Source: Clostridia bacterium (GTDB lineage Bacteria; Bacillota; DSM-16504; Desulfitibacterales; Desulfitibacteraceae). Taken from it: DNA of 29,929 bases. The notes beneath the pieces are model-generated. The model saw nothing but the letters and a program-made list of their open reading frames with translations. It was not told where the DNA came from and did no database searches. Below, piece by piece: positions 17,572 through 27,493 of the stretch (the stretch's first letter is position 1; each line of letters opens with the position of its first letter). The translations under genes were made by a program, and so were the position numbers. The DNA is taken from NCBI GenBank assembly GCA_018333845.1, contig JAGXSK010000389.1, positions 1-29,929 of the forward strand. The letters run 5' to 3'.

Positions 17572-18978
17572 TTAGAGAATATAGCGACTTAAATCCTGGT
17601 CTTGAACTATGTTATTTAATTTATCTTCCACAAACTTTTTATCTATCACGATATTCTTATGGTCAATTTCAGGGGCATCATAAAATAAATCTTCCAAAAG
17701 TTTTTCTAAAATAGTATGTAATCTTCGTGCACCTATGTTTTCTGTTTGTGCATTAACCGTTGACCCAATTTCTGCTATTGTACTTATAGCATCTTCTATA
17801 AAATCGATTTTTATTCCTTCTGTTTCTAATAATGCTGTATATTGTTTAATCAGGGAATTTTTGGGTTCTGTTAGTATTTGCTTAAAGTCATCTTTTGTAA
17901 GACTCTGCAGCTCAACTCTTATTGGAAACCTACCCTGCAGTTCTGGTATCAAATCGGAAGGTTTGCTTGTGTGAAAAGCCCCTGCAGCAATAAATAGTAT
18001 ATGGTCTGTTTTCACAGGACCATGCTTGGTCATTACTGTAGAGCCTTCTACTATGGGAAGAATGTCTCTTTGAACACCACCTCTTGAAACATCTGGCCCA
18101 TGACCTCTTTCTTGCAGAGCAATTTTATCAATCTCATCAAGAAAGACTATTCCCTCTTGTTCAGCAGCATTTATTGCAGCACTTACAACTTCGTCCATAT
18201 CTATCAATTTATCGGCTTCTTGCTGCAGAAGTATTTTTTTTGCTTCTTTAATTGGTAATTTTTTCTTCTTGCTTTTTTTTGGCAGAATTCCTCCTAACAT
18301 GTCTTGAAAATTAATGCCCATTTCTTCCATACCAGAACCAGAAAAAATTTCTAAAGTAGGGGTTGTATTGTCTTGTACTTCAATTTCTATTAATTCTTCC
18401 TCCAGTTCAAGTCTCTTGAGCTTATTTCTTAAAATTTCCCTTTGCTCCTTTACTCTAACTACCTTGTTTTGGAAATCCTGTTCCTGGCCATCTGTGTCTG
18501 AAGCATTAGCATCAGTTCCAAACAACAGTTCTAAAGGATTTTTACTGGTTTTTGATTTTGTTGGCAGGGGCATTATGATGTCAATTAATCTATCCTCTAC
18601 ACCCTTTTCCGCTTGTTTTAGAACCTTTTCTCTTTTTGCAGTCTTAACCATTCTAATGGATGTTTCTACCAGATCCCTGATTATAGATTCAACATCTCTT
18701 CCAACATAGCCCACTTCTGTAAACTTTGTAGCTTCTATTTTTATAAAAGGTGCATTAACAAGCTTGGCAAGTCTCCTAGCTATTTCAGTTTTGCCAACCC
18801 CTGTTGGACCAATCATAATAATATTCTTGGGGAAAATCTCTTCCTGAAGTTCCTGACTTAACTGCTTGCGCCTGTATCTGTTTCTTAATGCTATAGCTAC
18901 TGCTTTTTTTGCATCACCCTGACCAACTATATATTTATCTAAATGCTTAACTATTTCCTTGGGAGTCAAATAATCCAT
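17572..18978 (-). CDS. hslU: HslU (ClpY) ATPase subunit of the HslUV protease
   Basis: AAA+ unfoldase that feeds substrates into the HslV peptidase. Walker A is GPTGVGKT (57-64) and Walker [10 protein letters not shown] (276-284). The pore-loop region [15 protein letters not shown] is at about 82-96 and keeps the GYVG motif. The coiled-coil I-domain occupies about 110-245 and is rich in Lys and Glu. A sensor-type stretch [18 protein letters not shown] lies near the C-terminus. The protein ends LSRYIL, the tail that docks into HslV and activates it. At 468 residues it is the usual length. The ATG at 18978 follows GGAGGGG, 15 bp after hslV. Confidence 0.98.
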   Translation of the reverse strand: MDYLTPKEIVKHLDKYIVGQGDAKKAVAIALRNRYRRKQLSQELQEEIFPKNIIMIGPTGVGKTEIARRLAKLVNAPFIKIEATKFTEVGYVGRDVESIIRDLVETSIRMVKTAKREKVLKQAEKGVEDRLIDIIMPLPTKSKTSKNPLELLFGTDANASDTDGQEQDFQNKVVRVKEQREILRNKLKRLELEEELIEIEVQDNTTPTLEIFSGSGMEEMGINFQDMLGGILPKKSKKKKLPIKEAKKILLQQEADKLIDMDEVVSAAINAAEQEGIVFLDEIDKIALQERGHGPDVSRGGVQRDILPIVEGSTVMTKHGPVKTDHILFIAAGAFHTSKPSDLIPELQGRFPIRVELQSLTKDDFKQILTEPKNSLIKQYTALLETEGIKIDFIEDAISTIAEIGSTVNAQTENIGARRLHTILEKLLEDLFYDAPEIDHKNIVIDKKFVEDKLNNIVQDQDLSRYIL

Positions 18979-18993
18979 TTTTTCCCCTCCAAA

Positions 18994-19524
18994 TTATAAC
19001 ACTTCAACAGTAATATTGTGATTTGTAAAAACGCATATTGATGCAGCAATATGTAAAGCTTCATTAACTATCTCCTCAGGAGACAGTTTGGTATGATGTG
19101 CCAGGGCTTTAGCTGCTGCTAAAGCATAACCTCCACCTGAGCCTATAGCTGCAATATTATCATCTGGTTCAATTATTTCTCCATTTCCAGAAATAATTAT
19201 CAGCTGTTCATGATTTCCAACTACTAGTAGCGCCTCAAGTTTTTGAAGTATTCTATCCGAACGCCATTCTTTAGCCAACTCCACCGCAGCCCTTTGGATA
19301 TTACCTTGATGCTGTTCCAGTTTTTTTTCAAATTTATCAAATAGGGTAAATGCATCAGCTACTGATCCGGCAAATCCAGCCAGTATTTTGCCATTAAAAA
19401 GTCTTCTAACTTTTTTTGCTCTCTGCTTCATGACTGTTTTATCTCCAAAGGTAACCTGCCCATCCCCACCAATGGCCAGCTTATTGCCTTTTTTTACAGC
19501 AACTATAGTTGTTGCATGAAACAT
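18994..19524 (-). CDS. hslV: HslV (ClpQ) peptidase subunit of the HslUV protease
   Basis: Proteasome-beta-like N-terminal nucleophile hydrolase that forms the chamber of HslUV. The 176-residue protein begins [10 protein letters not shown] and continues with [37 protein letters not shown] and [16 protein letters not shown], all conserved. The predicted nucleophile is Thr5 of ATTIV, which would require removal of a four-residue leader, MFHA. In Bacillus CodW the leader is longer and carries an N-terminal Ser reported to act as nucleophile. Here the residues that would supply that Ser are absent: the upstream codons TGT GAG CAA contain no start. A GGTGTG-type site precedes the ATG at 19524, 30 bp after xerC. 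Confidence 0.97.
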   Translation of the reverse strand: MFHATTIVAVKKGNKLAIGGDGQVTFGDKTVMKQRAKKVRRLFNGKILAGFAGSVADAFTLFDKFEKKLEQHQGNIQRAAVELAKEWRSDRILQKLEALLVVGNHEQLIIISGNGEIIEPDDNIAAIGSGGGYALAAAKALAHHTKLSPEEIVNEALHIAASICVFTNHNITVEVL

Positions 19525-19554
19525 TTGCTCACACCTTTCTCTAATCTGCCTGGT

Positions 19555-20448
19555 TTATGCTCTTGGATGAGTTTTATCATATACCTGTTTTACTCGACTT
19601 TTCGTAAAATGTGTATAAACCTGTGTTGTGGACAGCTCCACATGGCCAAGTAATTCTTGAACACTTCGCAGGTCTGCTCCATTGTCTAACATATGTGTTG
19701 CAAAGCTGTGTCTAAAGGTATGTGGACTAACATTTTTGCTGATAGCTGCCATTTTAATATATTTTTTAACAATATTCCTAATACTTCTATCAGTCAATCT
19801 ATCTCCCCTGTTATTTAAAAAAAGGGCCTGTGTATTCTTTTCTTCCTTTAGGAGTTTCACCCTGCTTTCACTTATGTAGACTTTCAGGTAGTGAATTGTC
19901 ATGTCAGATAGTAAAGCCAATCTTTCCTTATTTCTTTTACCTAGTACCTTTATGCACTTGTTTGGCCAGGTAATATCATCAATATCCAGGGCCACAAGTT
20001 CACTAACCCTAATACCTGAAGCATATAGGACTTCCATGATAGCCCTGTCTCTAATTCCACAAATACTTTGCAAATCTGGCATTTGTAACACTGCCATGAC
20101 TTCTTCTCCATATAAAAAGGTGGGTAACTTTTTTTCGGTTTTTGGCAGGGATAGCCTCAGTACAGGAGACTGTTCCAACATGCCCTTATTTACCAGATGT
20201 GTAAAAAAACACCTTAAAGCAGACATTTTTCTTGAAATGGAGTTTCTACTCAAGCTTTTAGAATATAAAAAGGCCAGATATTTTCTAATAGTCAATAGTT
20301 TTATTTCTTCTATAGATATCCTCAAATCCCTGCAATATGTCAGGAAACCCTTAACATCATCCCCATAAGCCTTTACAGTATTTTCAGATAGGTTTTTTTC
20401 GATTAATAGATGGTTATAAAAAGCTATAATATATCCATCTACATTCAT
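19555..20448 (-). CDS. xerC: Tyrosine site-specific recombinase, XerC/CodV type
   Basis: Xer recombinases resolve chromosome dimers at dif together with XerD. The N-terminal SAM-like core-binding domain covers about residues 1-88 (LIEKNLSENTVKAYGDDVKGFL) and the catalytic domain about 105-297. Catalytic residues are visible: Arg in SGIRVSEL, His-x-x-Arg in HTFRHSFATHML, the later His in LLGHVELSTTQVYTHF, and the Tyr in VYTHF. I use the ATG at 20448, with AGGTGG just upstream; GTG codons at 20457 and 20454 are alternatives that add three residues or fewer. The identification as XerC (CodV), not XerD, rests on the neighbours hslV-hslU-codY and trmFO. A candidate promoter lies in the 120-bp gap upstream. 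Confidence 0.95.
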   Translation of the reverse strand: MNVDGYIIAFYNHLLIEKNLSENTVKAYGDDVKGFLTYCRDLRISIEEIKLLTIRKYLAFLYSKSLSRNSISRKMSALRCFFTHLVNKGMLEQSPVLRLSLPKTEKKLPTFLYGEEVMAVLQMPDLQSICGIRDRAIMEVLYASGIRVSELVALDIDDITWPNKCIKVLGKRNKERLALLSDMTIHYLKVYISESRVKLLKEEKNTQALFLNNRGDRLTDRSIRNIVKKYIKMAAISKNVSPHTFRHSFATHMLDNGADLRSVQELLGHVELSTTQVYTHFTKSRVKQVYDKTHPRA

Positions 20449-20510
20449 ATACACCACCTACAGTACTGTTTATTTTTAAAAACTAAAAAGCACTAAAAAT
20501 CCTGTCTTTA

Positions 20511-20539
20511 ATGTTAACATATCAAAATATATTAGACAA
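20511..20539 (-). promoter_or_regulatory. Candidate promoter for xerC-hslVU-codY
   Basis: On the minus strand TTGTCT (20539-20534) and TAACAT (20516-20511) are separated by 17 bp, in the 120-bp AT-rich gap between trmFO and xerC. The -35 is a fair match and the -10 moderate. This is the only sizeable gap before codY, so a promoter for the four-gene unit is expected here. Confidence 0.45.
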
Positions 20540-20577
20540 GATAATGAAAATATATTTTTGTAATATTCAAAATATAT

Positions 20578-21897
20578 TCATATGCTCTCCAAATCTGTGA
20601 TTATTTCTTGCAAATCTTCCATAGCACGCTTTGCCATTAAAGTCTTTTTGAGTTTCTTATCCTTGATAGTTCTGCCCAAGGGGCTAAAGAGTCCAAAATT
20701 AACATTCATGGGCTGAAAATCTCCTGTCCCAGGTCTAGTAATATAGTTGCTTAACGCTCCTATGGCAGTAGTAGTAGGAAACACAATGGGCACTTTGCCC
20801 TTTAAAAGATTGTAACAATTAATTCCAGCCACCAGGCCACTAGCTGTGCTTTCTACATACCCTTCCACGCCTGTTATTTGACCAGCAAAAAAAACATCAT
20901 TCTGGGAAATTAATTGGCAGGTAGGTTTTAGAAGTTCAGGACTATTTATAAAGGTATTCTTGTGAATAACCCCGTAACGCACTATTTCTGCCTTTTCCAA
21001 TCCAGGAATCATTCTTATCAGTTTTTCCTGATGACTCCACTTTAAACTAGTTTGAAACCCTACTAGGTTAAAAAGGGTTCCCTCCATATTGTCTTTACGG
21101 AGCTGAACAACAGCATATGGCAAGGTATTATTCCTTGGGTTTACAAGACCAACAGGCTTTAATGGACCAAAAATTAAGGTTTTAAAACCCCTCTTTGCCA
21201 TTACTTCTATTGGCATACATCCTTCAAAATAAACCTCATTTTCAAATTCCCTGGGCCTTCTTACTTCTGCTGTTACAAGAAAGTCATAAAAAGCTTTATA
21301 TTCTTCCTCTGTCATTGGACAGTTTAAATACGCTGCTTCCCCCTTGCCATACCTTGAGGCCCAATACGCCTTTTCCATATCTATACTATCCTTAGTGACA
21401 ATGGGTGCCGCTGCATCATAAAAATGTAAATAATTTCGTCCAGTAATTTCTAGTATAGATTGTGCCAGACTGTCACTGGTTAGTGGTCCTGAAGCTATGA
21501 TTAATGGTCTGTAATCAGGAATTCCCTTGACTTCCTCAATGCTAACTTCAATATTTTCATGACCTTTAATCTTTTCTGTGACCATTCTTGCAAATCTTTC
21601 TCTATCAACTGCCAATGCCCCACCTGCTGGCACTTTGGTTTCATCAGCACATTTAATTATCAAAGACTTGAGCATTCGCAACTCTTCTTTTAATATACCC
21701 ACAGCATTGTCAAAAGAAGCAGCCCTTAAAGAATTACTGCAAACCAGCTCTGCAAGTTGACCTGTCTTATGAGCAGGAGTCATGACTACAGGCCTCATTT
21801 CTTTTAAAAGAACTTTAACTCCACGCTGGGCCAATTGCCATGCTGCTTCTGAGCCTGCCAGGCCTCCACCAACAACCATTACTGAGTTAGTGAACAT
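20578..21897 (-). CDS. trmFO: Methylenetetrahydrofolate-tRNA (uracil-5-)-methyltransferase
   Basis: TrmFO is the folate- and FAD-dependent enzyme that makes m5U54 in the T-loop of tRNA in most Gram-positives, replacing the SAM-dependent TrmA. The FAD-binding start [21 protein letters not shown] lacks only the first few residues of the usual form. It is followed by the characteristic [22 protein letters not shown] and [12 protein letters not shown]. Later conserved parts are [20 protein letters not shown] and [20 protein letters not shown]. At 439 residues it is the typical length. The ATG at 21897 overlaps the end of topA by 11 bp in another frame, so translation is probably coupled. Confidence 0.97.
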   Translation of the reverse strand: MFTNSVMVVGGGLAGSEAAWQLAQRGVKVLLKEMRPVVMTPAHKTGQLAELVCSNSLRAASFDNAVGILKEELRMLKSLIIKCADETKVPAGGALAVDRERFARMVTEKIKGHENIEVSIEEVKGIPDYRPLIIASGPLTSDSLAQSILEITGRNYLHFYDAAAPIVTKDSIDMEKAYWASRYGKGEAAYLNCPMTEEEYKAFYDFLVTAEVRRPREFENEVYFEGCMPIEVMAKRGFKTLIFGPLKPVGLVNPRNNTLPYAVVQLRKDNMEGTLFNLVGFQTSLKWSHQEKLIRMIPGLEKAEIVRYGVIHKNTFINSPELLKPTCQLISQNDVFFAGQITGVEGYVESTASGLVAGINCYNLLKGKVPIVFPTTTAIGALSNYITRPGTGDFQPMNVNFGLFSPLGRTIKDKKLKKTLMAKRAMEDLQEIITDLESI

Positions 21898-24013
21898 TTA
21901 CCTTATCACCTTTTTCTTCCTTGTCTGCTTTATCATTAACAAAATCACATTCCTTTGAAGTACACACAATTTTTGTTTCTTTTTTAGAATTTTTTTCTAC
22001 CAAAAACCCCTTGCATTCTGGACAAGCTAATCCAGTTGGTTTATCCCAGGAAACAAAATCACATTCAGGATAACTACTGCAGCCATAGAAAATTCTTCCC
22101 TTTTTGCTTTTGCGTATGATAATATCTCCAGCCTTACACTGGGGGCACTTAACTCCAATGTTTTCAACTAAGGGCTTGGTATTTCTGCATTCTGGAAAAC
22201 CAGGGCAAGCAAGAAACTTGCCATATCTCCCCATTTTAATAACCATATTTCTACCGCATTTTTCACATAGTTCCCCAGATACTTCATCCTCTATCTCAAT
22301 CTTACCTATTTCATTTTCTGCCTTGTCAAGGAGCTTTTCAAAGGGAGTAAAGAATTTATCAATTACTTCCTTCCACGTGGCAGTTCCTGCTTCTATTTTA
22401 TCCAATTCTTCTTCCATTTTCGCTGTAAATTCCACATTAATTATGGAAGAAAAGTATTCATCTAATAGTTCAGTAACTAAATATCCAAGGTCGGTAGGCT
22501 GAAAGTTCTTTTGTACTCTTTGTACATAATCCCTGGCAATAATTGTTTCTATAATGGGGGCGTATGTACTTGGCCTTCCTATGCCTAGTTCTTCCAATGT
22601 CTTTACAAGTGATGCTTCTGTAAATCTTGGAGGTGCTTGAGTAAAATGCTGTTTAGGGATAATGTCTAATACCAGCAGTTTGTCTCCTTCTGCTACTTCT
22701 GGCAAGATTCCATCTTCCAGTTCTTCCTCTGTATTATCATTGCCTTCAATATATACCTTCATGAAGCCATGAAATTTTAATATAGAACCATTGGCCCTGA
22801 ACAGATAATCATCTACAGTTAAATCTATGGTTATTGTGTCAAAAACTGCTGAAGCCATTTGACTGGCAACAAATCTTTCCCAAATCAACTTATATAGTCG
22901 ATATTGGTCTTTAGAAAGGCTTTCCTTTATATCATCTGGTGCTTTAAAAACAGATGTGGGCCTTATTGCCTCATGGGCATTCTGGGCTTGCTTATTAACT
23001 GAATATTGCCGTGAATTTTGTGGGTAATATTCTTTGCCATAATGGTTAATAATATATTCCCTGGCCTCTGCCTGGGCAACTTCAGATATTCTGGTAGAGT
23101 CAGTTCTAATATAGGTAATTAAACCTGTTAATCCCTGTTTTCTCCCAAGGTCAATACCCTCGTATAATTGCTGTGCAATTCTCATTGTTTTCTTGGCAGT
23201 AAAATTTAACTTCCTAAATGCTTCTTGCTGAAGGCTGCTGGTAACAAAGGGAGGTGCAGGATTTTTGCGCCTTTCTTTTTTTGTTACCCTGGAAATGTAT
23301 ACTTCTTTACCTTTGACTGCCTCTGCAATTGCTCCTGCTTCTTCACTAGTCTTTACATCCACATTCTTGCCACTGATTTTAAAAAGCTTTGCCTCAAATC
23401 TTTTTTCTTTTTTATTTACACCAAATTGTCCCGTAATAGTCCAATATTCTTCAGAAACAAACTTATCTATTTCATCTTCTCTATCACATACCAGCTTAAC
23501 TGCAATTGATTGAACCCTTCCTGCACTAAGACCTTTACGAATCTTTTTCCACAATAAGGGACTTAATTTATATCCTACAAGTCTATCCAAGATTCTTCGA
23601 GCCTGCTGTGCATCTACCCGCTTCATATCTATGGGTCTGGGATTCTTGACAGCTTCAGCTATAGCTCCCTTTGTAATCTCATTAAATTCTATTCTACAGG
23701 GTTCATCTGACTTGATATTCAAAGCCTGCTGCAAATGCCATGCAATGGCTTCTCCTTCTCTGTCAGGGTCAGCAGCAAGCAAAACCTTCTTGGACTTTTT
23801 AGCACTTTCCCGTAATTCCTTAAGAATTTTGCCCTTACCTCTTATTGTTATATATTTAGGTTCGTAATTATTCTCTGGCTCAACTCCCAGTTGACTTTTA
23901 GGTAAATCTCTAATATGACCCATGGATGATTTAACTATATATTTTCTTCCTAGAAATCTACTAAGGGTTTTTGCTTTAGCAGGAGACTCTACTATTACTA
24001 AAACTTCGGCCAT
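21887..24013 (-). CDS. topA: DNA topoisomerase I (type IA)
   Basis: TopA relaxes negative supercoils through a transient tyrosine-DNA link. The 708-residue protein starts [22 protein letters not shown]. It has the TOPRIM acidic motif DPDRE (82-86), the catalytic Tyr301 in [12 protein letters not shown], and type IA conserved blocks such as [16 protein letters not shown] and [11 protein letters not shown]. Three C-terminal four-cysteine zinc ribbons follow: CEKCG...CPGFPEC, CPQCK...CSSYPEC and CPECK...CTSKEC. I use the ATG at 24013: GGGGGTG lies just upstream. A start 21 codons earlier would add a non-conserved leader and overlap dprA by 37 bp. trmFO follows with an 11-bp overlap. Confidence 0.98.
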   Translation of the reverse strand: MAEVLVIVESPAKAKTLSRFLGRKYIVKSSMGHIRDLPKSQLGVEPENNYEPKYITIRGKGKILKELRESAKKSKKVLLAADPDREGEAIAWHLQQALNIKSDEPCRIEFNEITKGAIAEAVKNPRPIDMKRVDAQQARRILDRLVGYKLSPLLWKKIRKGLSAGRVQSIAVKLVCDREDEIDKFVSEEYWTITGQFGVNKKEKRFEAKLFKISGKNVDVKTSEEAGAIAEAVKGKEVYISRVTKKERRKNPAPPFVTSSLQQEAFRKLNFTAKKTMRIAQQLYEGIDLGRKQGLTGLITYIRTDSTRISEVAQAEAREYIINHYGKEYYPQNSRQYSVNKQAQNAHEAIRPTSVFKAPDDIKESLSKDQYRLYKLIWERFVASQMASAVFDTITIDLTVDDYLFRANGSILKFHGFMKVYIEGNDNTEEELEDGILPEVAEGDKLLVLDIIPKQHFTQAPPRFTEASLVKTLEELGIGRPSTYAPIIETIIARDYVQRVQKNFQPTDLGYLVTELLDEYFSSIINVEFTAKMEEELDKIEAGTATWKEVIDKFFTPFEKLLDKAENEIGKIEIEDEVSGELCEKCGRNMVIKMGRYGKFLACPGFPECRNTKPLVENIGVKCPQCKAGDIIIRKSKKGRIFYGCSSYPECDFVSWDKPTGLACPECKGFLVEKNSKKETKIVCTSKECDFVNDKADKEEKGDKVNVH

Positions 24014-24039
24014 TTCTTCACCCCCGATTCTACATCTCT

Positions 24040-25134
24040 TTATTGAAAGGAACTTCTTATTATTTTTTTCCCACAAACCTGATTAATTAAACCCTTAATC
24101 TCTAATAATGTTAATAGACTATTTAATTCATCTGGTTTTAAACAAGTTTTAACACATAAAAACTCTATTTCCACAGGATTGTCATTAATTAAACTTAGTA
24201 TTAGCTCTTCTTTTTTACTTAAGGCTATTTTATGGTTATGTAATGAAGATTCACCATTCATGCTCCAGCAGCCAGCATACTCTTCTAAAATCGAATCAAC
24301 GTCAGTAATTATTTTTGCACCCTGCTTTATTAAATTATTTGTACCTTTACTATTCTTGCTTGTTATGTTTCCAGGCACAGCAAAAACATCCCGCCCCTGT
24401 TCCAGGGCGAAATCAACGGTAATTAATGAACCACTTTTGGCAGCTGCCTCAACTACAATAACACCTTGTGAAAGGCCACTAATTATTCTATTTCTTGCAG
24501 GGAAGTTGACAGCTTCAGGACCTACACCAGGAGAATATTCACTTATTACTAAGCCATTTTGAATTATTTTATTAAACATTCCCTTATTTTCAGGTGGATA
24601 TATTACGTCCAGTCCTGATCCCAAAACAGCTGTTGTATAGCCTCCAATTGATAATGCTCCCAGATGGGCATGGGCATCAATACCCCTGGCCATGCCGCTA
24701 ATAACATTAACACCCTTTTGAGCCAACTTGACAGACAGATATTTTGTAACCTCTTTCCCGTAATTGCTGCAGTTTCTAGAACCAACTATTGCAATGTTTA
24801 AGGTATGCTCTTTCAAAATACCTTTATAAAAAAGAATAAAGGGGGGATCGTGTATTTGCTTTAATAATGATGGATAATGAGTATCTTCTATTGTAATATA
24901 CTCTATGCCCCTGGATAATAGCAATTCATTATATTCCTTAATATTTAATTTTTCTCGAGTTTTAGCAAGTTCCTCAGAAACCTTTGCATAACCCCCAAGA
25001 GCTTTTATCCACTCAGCAGGTTCTGCTTCCCAAGCTTTCTTCGGATCTCCAAAGTATGTGATCAACCTCTCAAGCCTGGCAGGACCAATACCTTTTATTT
25101 TAGAAAACCCCAGGTAATATAGCCTATTATCCAT
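24040..25134 (-). CDS. dprA: DNA-processing protein DprA (Smf)
   Basis: DprA protects incoming single-stranded DNA and loads RecA during natural transformation, and is also widespread in bacteria not known to be competent. The 364-residue protein has an N-terminal helix-hairpin-helix or SAM-like part (about 1-60, [13 protein letters not shown]). The extended Rossmann domain (about 65-280) has [50 protein letters not shown] and [29 protein letters not shown]-terminal winged-helix (DML1-like) segment follows (about 305-364). The ATG at 25134 follows AAGGGG about 8 nt upstream. It is the first gene after the tex terminator, 26 bp before topA. Confidence 0.97.
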   Translation of the reverse strand: MDNRLYYLGFSKIKGIGPARLERLITYFGDPKKAWEAEPAEWIKALGGYAKVSEELAKTREKLNIKEYNELLLSRGIEYITIEDTHYPSLLKQIHDPPFILFYKGILKEHTLNIAIVGSRNCSNYGKEVTKYLSVKLAQKGVNVISGMARGIDAHAHLGALSIGGYTTAVLGSGLDVIYPPENKGMFNKIIQNGLVISEYSPGVGPEAVNFPARNRIISGLSQGVIVVEAAAKSGSLITVDFALEQGRDVFAVPGNITSKNSKGTNNLIKQGAKIITDVDSILEEYAGCWSMNGESSLHNHKIALSKKEELILSLINDNPVEIEFLCVKTCLKPDELNSLLTLLEIKGLINQVCGKKIIRSSFQ

Positions 25135-25204
25135 GTCCCATACCCCTTAAAATATATCTTGTTTTTAATCCTACACCTTCGTCTCTAAAAGTGTAAAGAA
25201 AAAC

Positions 25205-25226
25205 AACACCGAAACAATACGGTGTT
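25205..25226 (-). terminator. Terminator after tex (works in both orientations by sequence)
   Basis: A 7-bp perfect stem, AACACCG/CGGTGTT (25205-25211 with 25220-25226), has an 8-nt loop. On the minus strand it is followed by GTTTTTCTTT; on the plus strand by a T run too. It lies in the 168-bp gap between tex and dprA and divides two transcription units. Confidence 0.75.
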
Positions 25227-25302
25227 TTTTCAGTATTATCTTCATAGCGAATACTATTATAACTTCTTTTAATTGTCAAGAATATTTAGGTAAAATAATT
25301 TA

Positions 25303-27474
25303 TTAGTCTTGAACCATTGTTAGGGAAATCCTCCCCTTATCCATATCTAGATTGTCCACCCACACTGTTACCACATCTCCAACAGATATTACTTCCGTGG
25401 GGTGTTTAACATAGTTCTTTGAAAGTTTAGAAATATGAACCAGCCCATCTTCCTTAACCCCAATGTCTACAAAAGCTCCAAAATCCACAACATTTCTTAT
25501 AGTTCCTTGTAATTCCATTCCCCTTCTTAAATCCTGTATTTGCAGAACATCTGTACGCAAAATAGGTTTTGGCACCTGGTCTCGTGGATCCCTTTCCGGA
25601 CTTATTAAATAATTAATTATATCTGTCAAGGTAGGCTTGCCCAGTTCTAATTTTGCACTTAGATCATCAATATTTGCCTGTCCCAGTGCTTCCTTAAGCT
25701 CAACTGAACCAATCTTGTCTTCAGCAAGACCTACATGCTTTAATAAAAGCCTTGTTTCTTTATATGTTTCTGGATGAATGCCTGTCCTATCTAGTGGATC
25801 ATTTCCATCCATTATTCTTAAAAACCCTATACACTGTTCATAGGTTTTCTTGCCAAGCTTTTTTACATTCTTTAACTGATCCCGATTGGCAAACCTTCCA
25901 TCTTCATTACGTTTATTAACAATATTTGCAGCAACAGTTTTGTTAAGACCTGCAACATATTGTAATAAGGATACAGATGCTGTATTGACATTTACACCAA
26001 CGTGGTTAACCACTGTTTCTACCACAAACTTTAATGCAGAGTTCAGGCTCTGCTGGCTTACATCATGCTGATATTGACCAACACCTACAGATTTTGGATC
26101 AATTTTAACCAGTTCTGCCAGGGGATCTTGTACTCTTCTAGCAATTGACACAGCACTTCTTTCTTCTATCTGCAGGTCAGGGAATTCTTCTCTTCCCTGG
26201 TCAGAAGCAGAGTATACACTTGCTCCTGCCTCATTAACAATAATGTATGGGACATGGTTATTCAGTTCCTTTATTGTCTCAACAATAAACTGCTCAGTCT
26301 CTCTAGAAGCAGTTCCATTCCCAATAGCAATAACATTTACCAGGTATTTATTAACCAGGCTTTTTACGATTTCCTTTGATTTTTGGATTTCTTTTTTTGG
26401 AGGTGTTGGATAAATGACATTGATGGCAAGGAGTTTTCCTGTTTCATCTATAACTGCCAGCTTACAACCAGTCCTATAAGCTGGATCAATTCCCAATACA
26501 GTCTTGTTTTTTAAGGGTGGTTGAAGTAAAAGATTTCGAAGATTCTTGGAAAAAACATTTATAGCTTGCTCTTCAGCCTTCTGTGTTATTTCTCTTCGTA
26601 TTTCTCGTTCAATAGAATGTTCAATAAGCCTCTTATAGCTGTCTTCTATGGCTTCTTCAATATAACCTATTACAGGTGAATTATTTGAATTTACTACTTG
26701 AAACTTTATATAAGCAATACTTTTTTCTGCAGGACAAACAAGCTTGACTCTCAGCACTTCTTCCCTTTCTCCCCTATTAATGGCAAGGACCCGGTGTGAC
26801 GGAATTTTTGACACCAATTCTTCATATTCATAATAAATTTCATATGTATTCTTTTCGTCAATAGTTTTATCCTTGACCGTGGACTGCAGGATTCCTTCCT
26901 TAAATGCAATGTCTCTTAATGCCCCACGAATACCTGGTTCGTCAGCTATAACTTCTGCAATAATGTCTTTTGCACCTTGAATAACATCTTCAGCTGTATT
27001 TAAGTCATGTTCCCTGGACAGGTATTTTTCTGCTTCCAATAAAACACTGGCTTCTTTGGGAAAGGAAAGCATCCACAAGGAAAAAGGTTCTAAACCCTTT
27101 TCTCTGGCCACAGTAGCCTTTGTCCTTCTTTTCTGTCTAAATGGTCTGTACAGATCCTCAACTTCTTGTAATATTTTGGCCTGTTGTATTTTACTAGACA
27201 ATTCATCTGTCAGCTTGCCCTGGTCGCTAATTAACCTAATTACTTCTTCTTTTCTGGAGTTTAAAGAGTTTGCATACTCCCACTTCTCCCAGACCTTTAA
27301 AATGGCCACCTCATCAAGGCTGCCAGTAAGTTCCTTTCGATAACGTGCAATGAAGGGAATCGTATTCCCTTCTGTTAACAGCTGGACCACATTTTTTACA
27401 GCCTTGATTTCAAGAGCTAAACCCTTTGCTATAGTTTTTATTATTGGTTCTTGTGAAGTGTTTATACTTGCCAT
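25303..27474 (-). CDS. tex: Tex family S1 RNA-binding transcription accessory protein
   Basis: Tex binds nucleic acid non-specifically and is thought to act in transcription. The 723-residue protein has the family architecture: an N-terminal helical region with LTEGNTIPFIARYRKELTGSLDE, and a YqgF/RNase H-like domain (about 325-450, VLGIDPAYRTGCKLAVID). Helix-hairpin-helix repeats follow (about 490-560, TASVSLLQYVAGLNKTVAANIV). A C-terminal S1 domain covers about 645-720 (GMELQGTIRNVVDFGAFVDIGVKEDGLVHIS). The length is slightly short of the common 720-780 range but complete. The ATG at 27474 follows GGAGGT, 19 bp after the YifB-like gene. Confidence 0.97.
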   Translation of the reverse strand: MASINTSQEPIIKTIAKGLALEIKAVKNVVQLLTEGNTIPFIARYRKELTGSLDEVAILKVWEKWEYANSLNSRKEEVIRLISDQGKLTDELSSKIQQAKILQEVEDLYRPFRQKRRTKATVAREKGLEPFSLWMLSFPKEASVLLEAEKYLSREHDLNTAEDVIQGAKDIIAEVIADEPGIRGALRDIAFKEGILQSTVKDKTIDEKNTYEIYYEYEELVSKIPSHRVLAINRGEREEVLRVKLVCPAEKSIAYIKFQVVNSNNSPVIGYIEEAIEDSYKRLIEHSIEREIRREITQKAEEQAINVFSKNLRNLLLQPPLKNKTVLGIDPAYRTGCKLAVIDETGKLLAINVIYPTPPKKEIQKSKEIVKSLVNKYLVNVIAIGNGTASRETEQFIVETIKELNNHVPYIIVNEAGASVYSASDQGREEFPDLQIEERSAVSIARRVQDPLAELVKIDPKSVGVGQYQHDVSQQSLNSALKFVVETVVNHVGVNVNTASVSLLQYVAGLNKTVAANIVNKRNEDGRFANRDQLKNVKKLGKKTYEQCIGFLRIMDGNDPLDRTGIHPETYKETRLLLKHVGLAEDKIGSVELKEALGQANIDDLSAKLELGKPTLTDIINYLISPERDPRDQVPKPILRTDVLQIQDLRRGMELQGTIRNVVDFGAFVDIGVKEDGLVHISKLSKNYVKHPTEVISVGDVVTVWVDNLDMDKGRISLTMVQD

Positions 27475-27493
27475 TAAATTACCTCCAAAGTTT

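Noticed and set aside
20562..20576. CodY-box-like AATATTCAAAATATA upstream of xerC-hslVU-codY, suggesting autoregulation
   Set aside because: It matches the AATTTTCWGAAAATT consensus at only about 11 of 15 positions in very AT-rich sequence and overlaps the region at the end of trmFO, so chance is likely.
24014..24076. N-terminal extension of TopA to an upstream ATG
   Set aside because: It would overlap dprA, adds a non-conserved basic leader, and the internal ATG has the good ribosome-binding site and the family's usual first residues.
25135..25200. Possible promoter for dprA (TTTACA with 18 bp to TAGGAT)
   Set aside because: Both hexamers are weak. A promoter is expected after the tex terminator, but I cannot place it with confidence.
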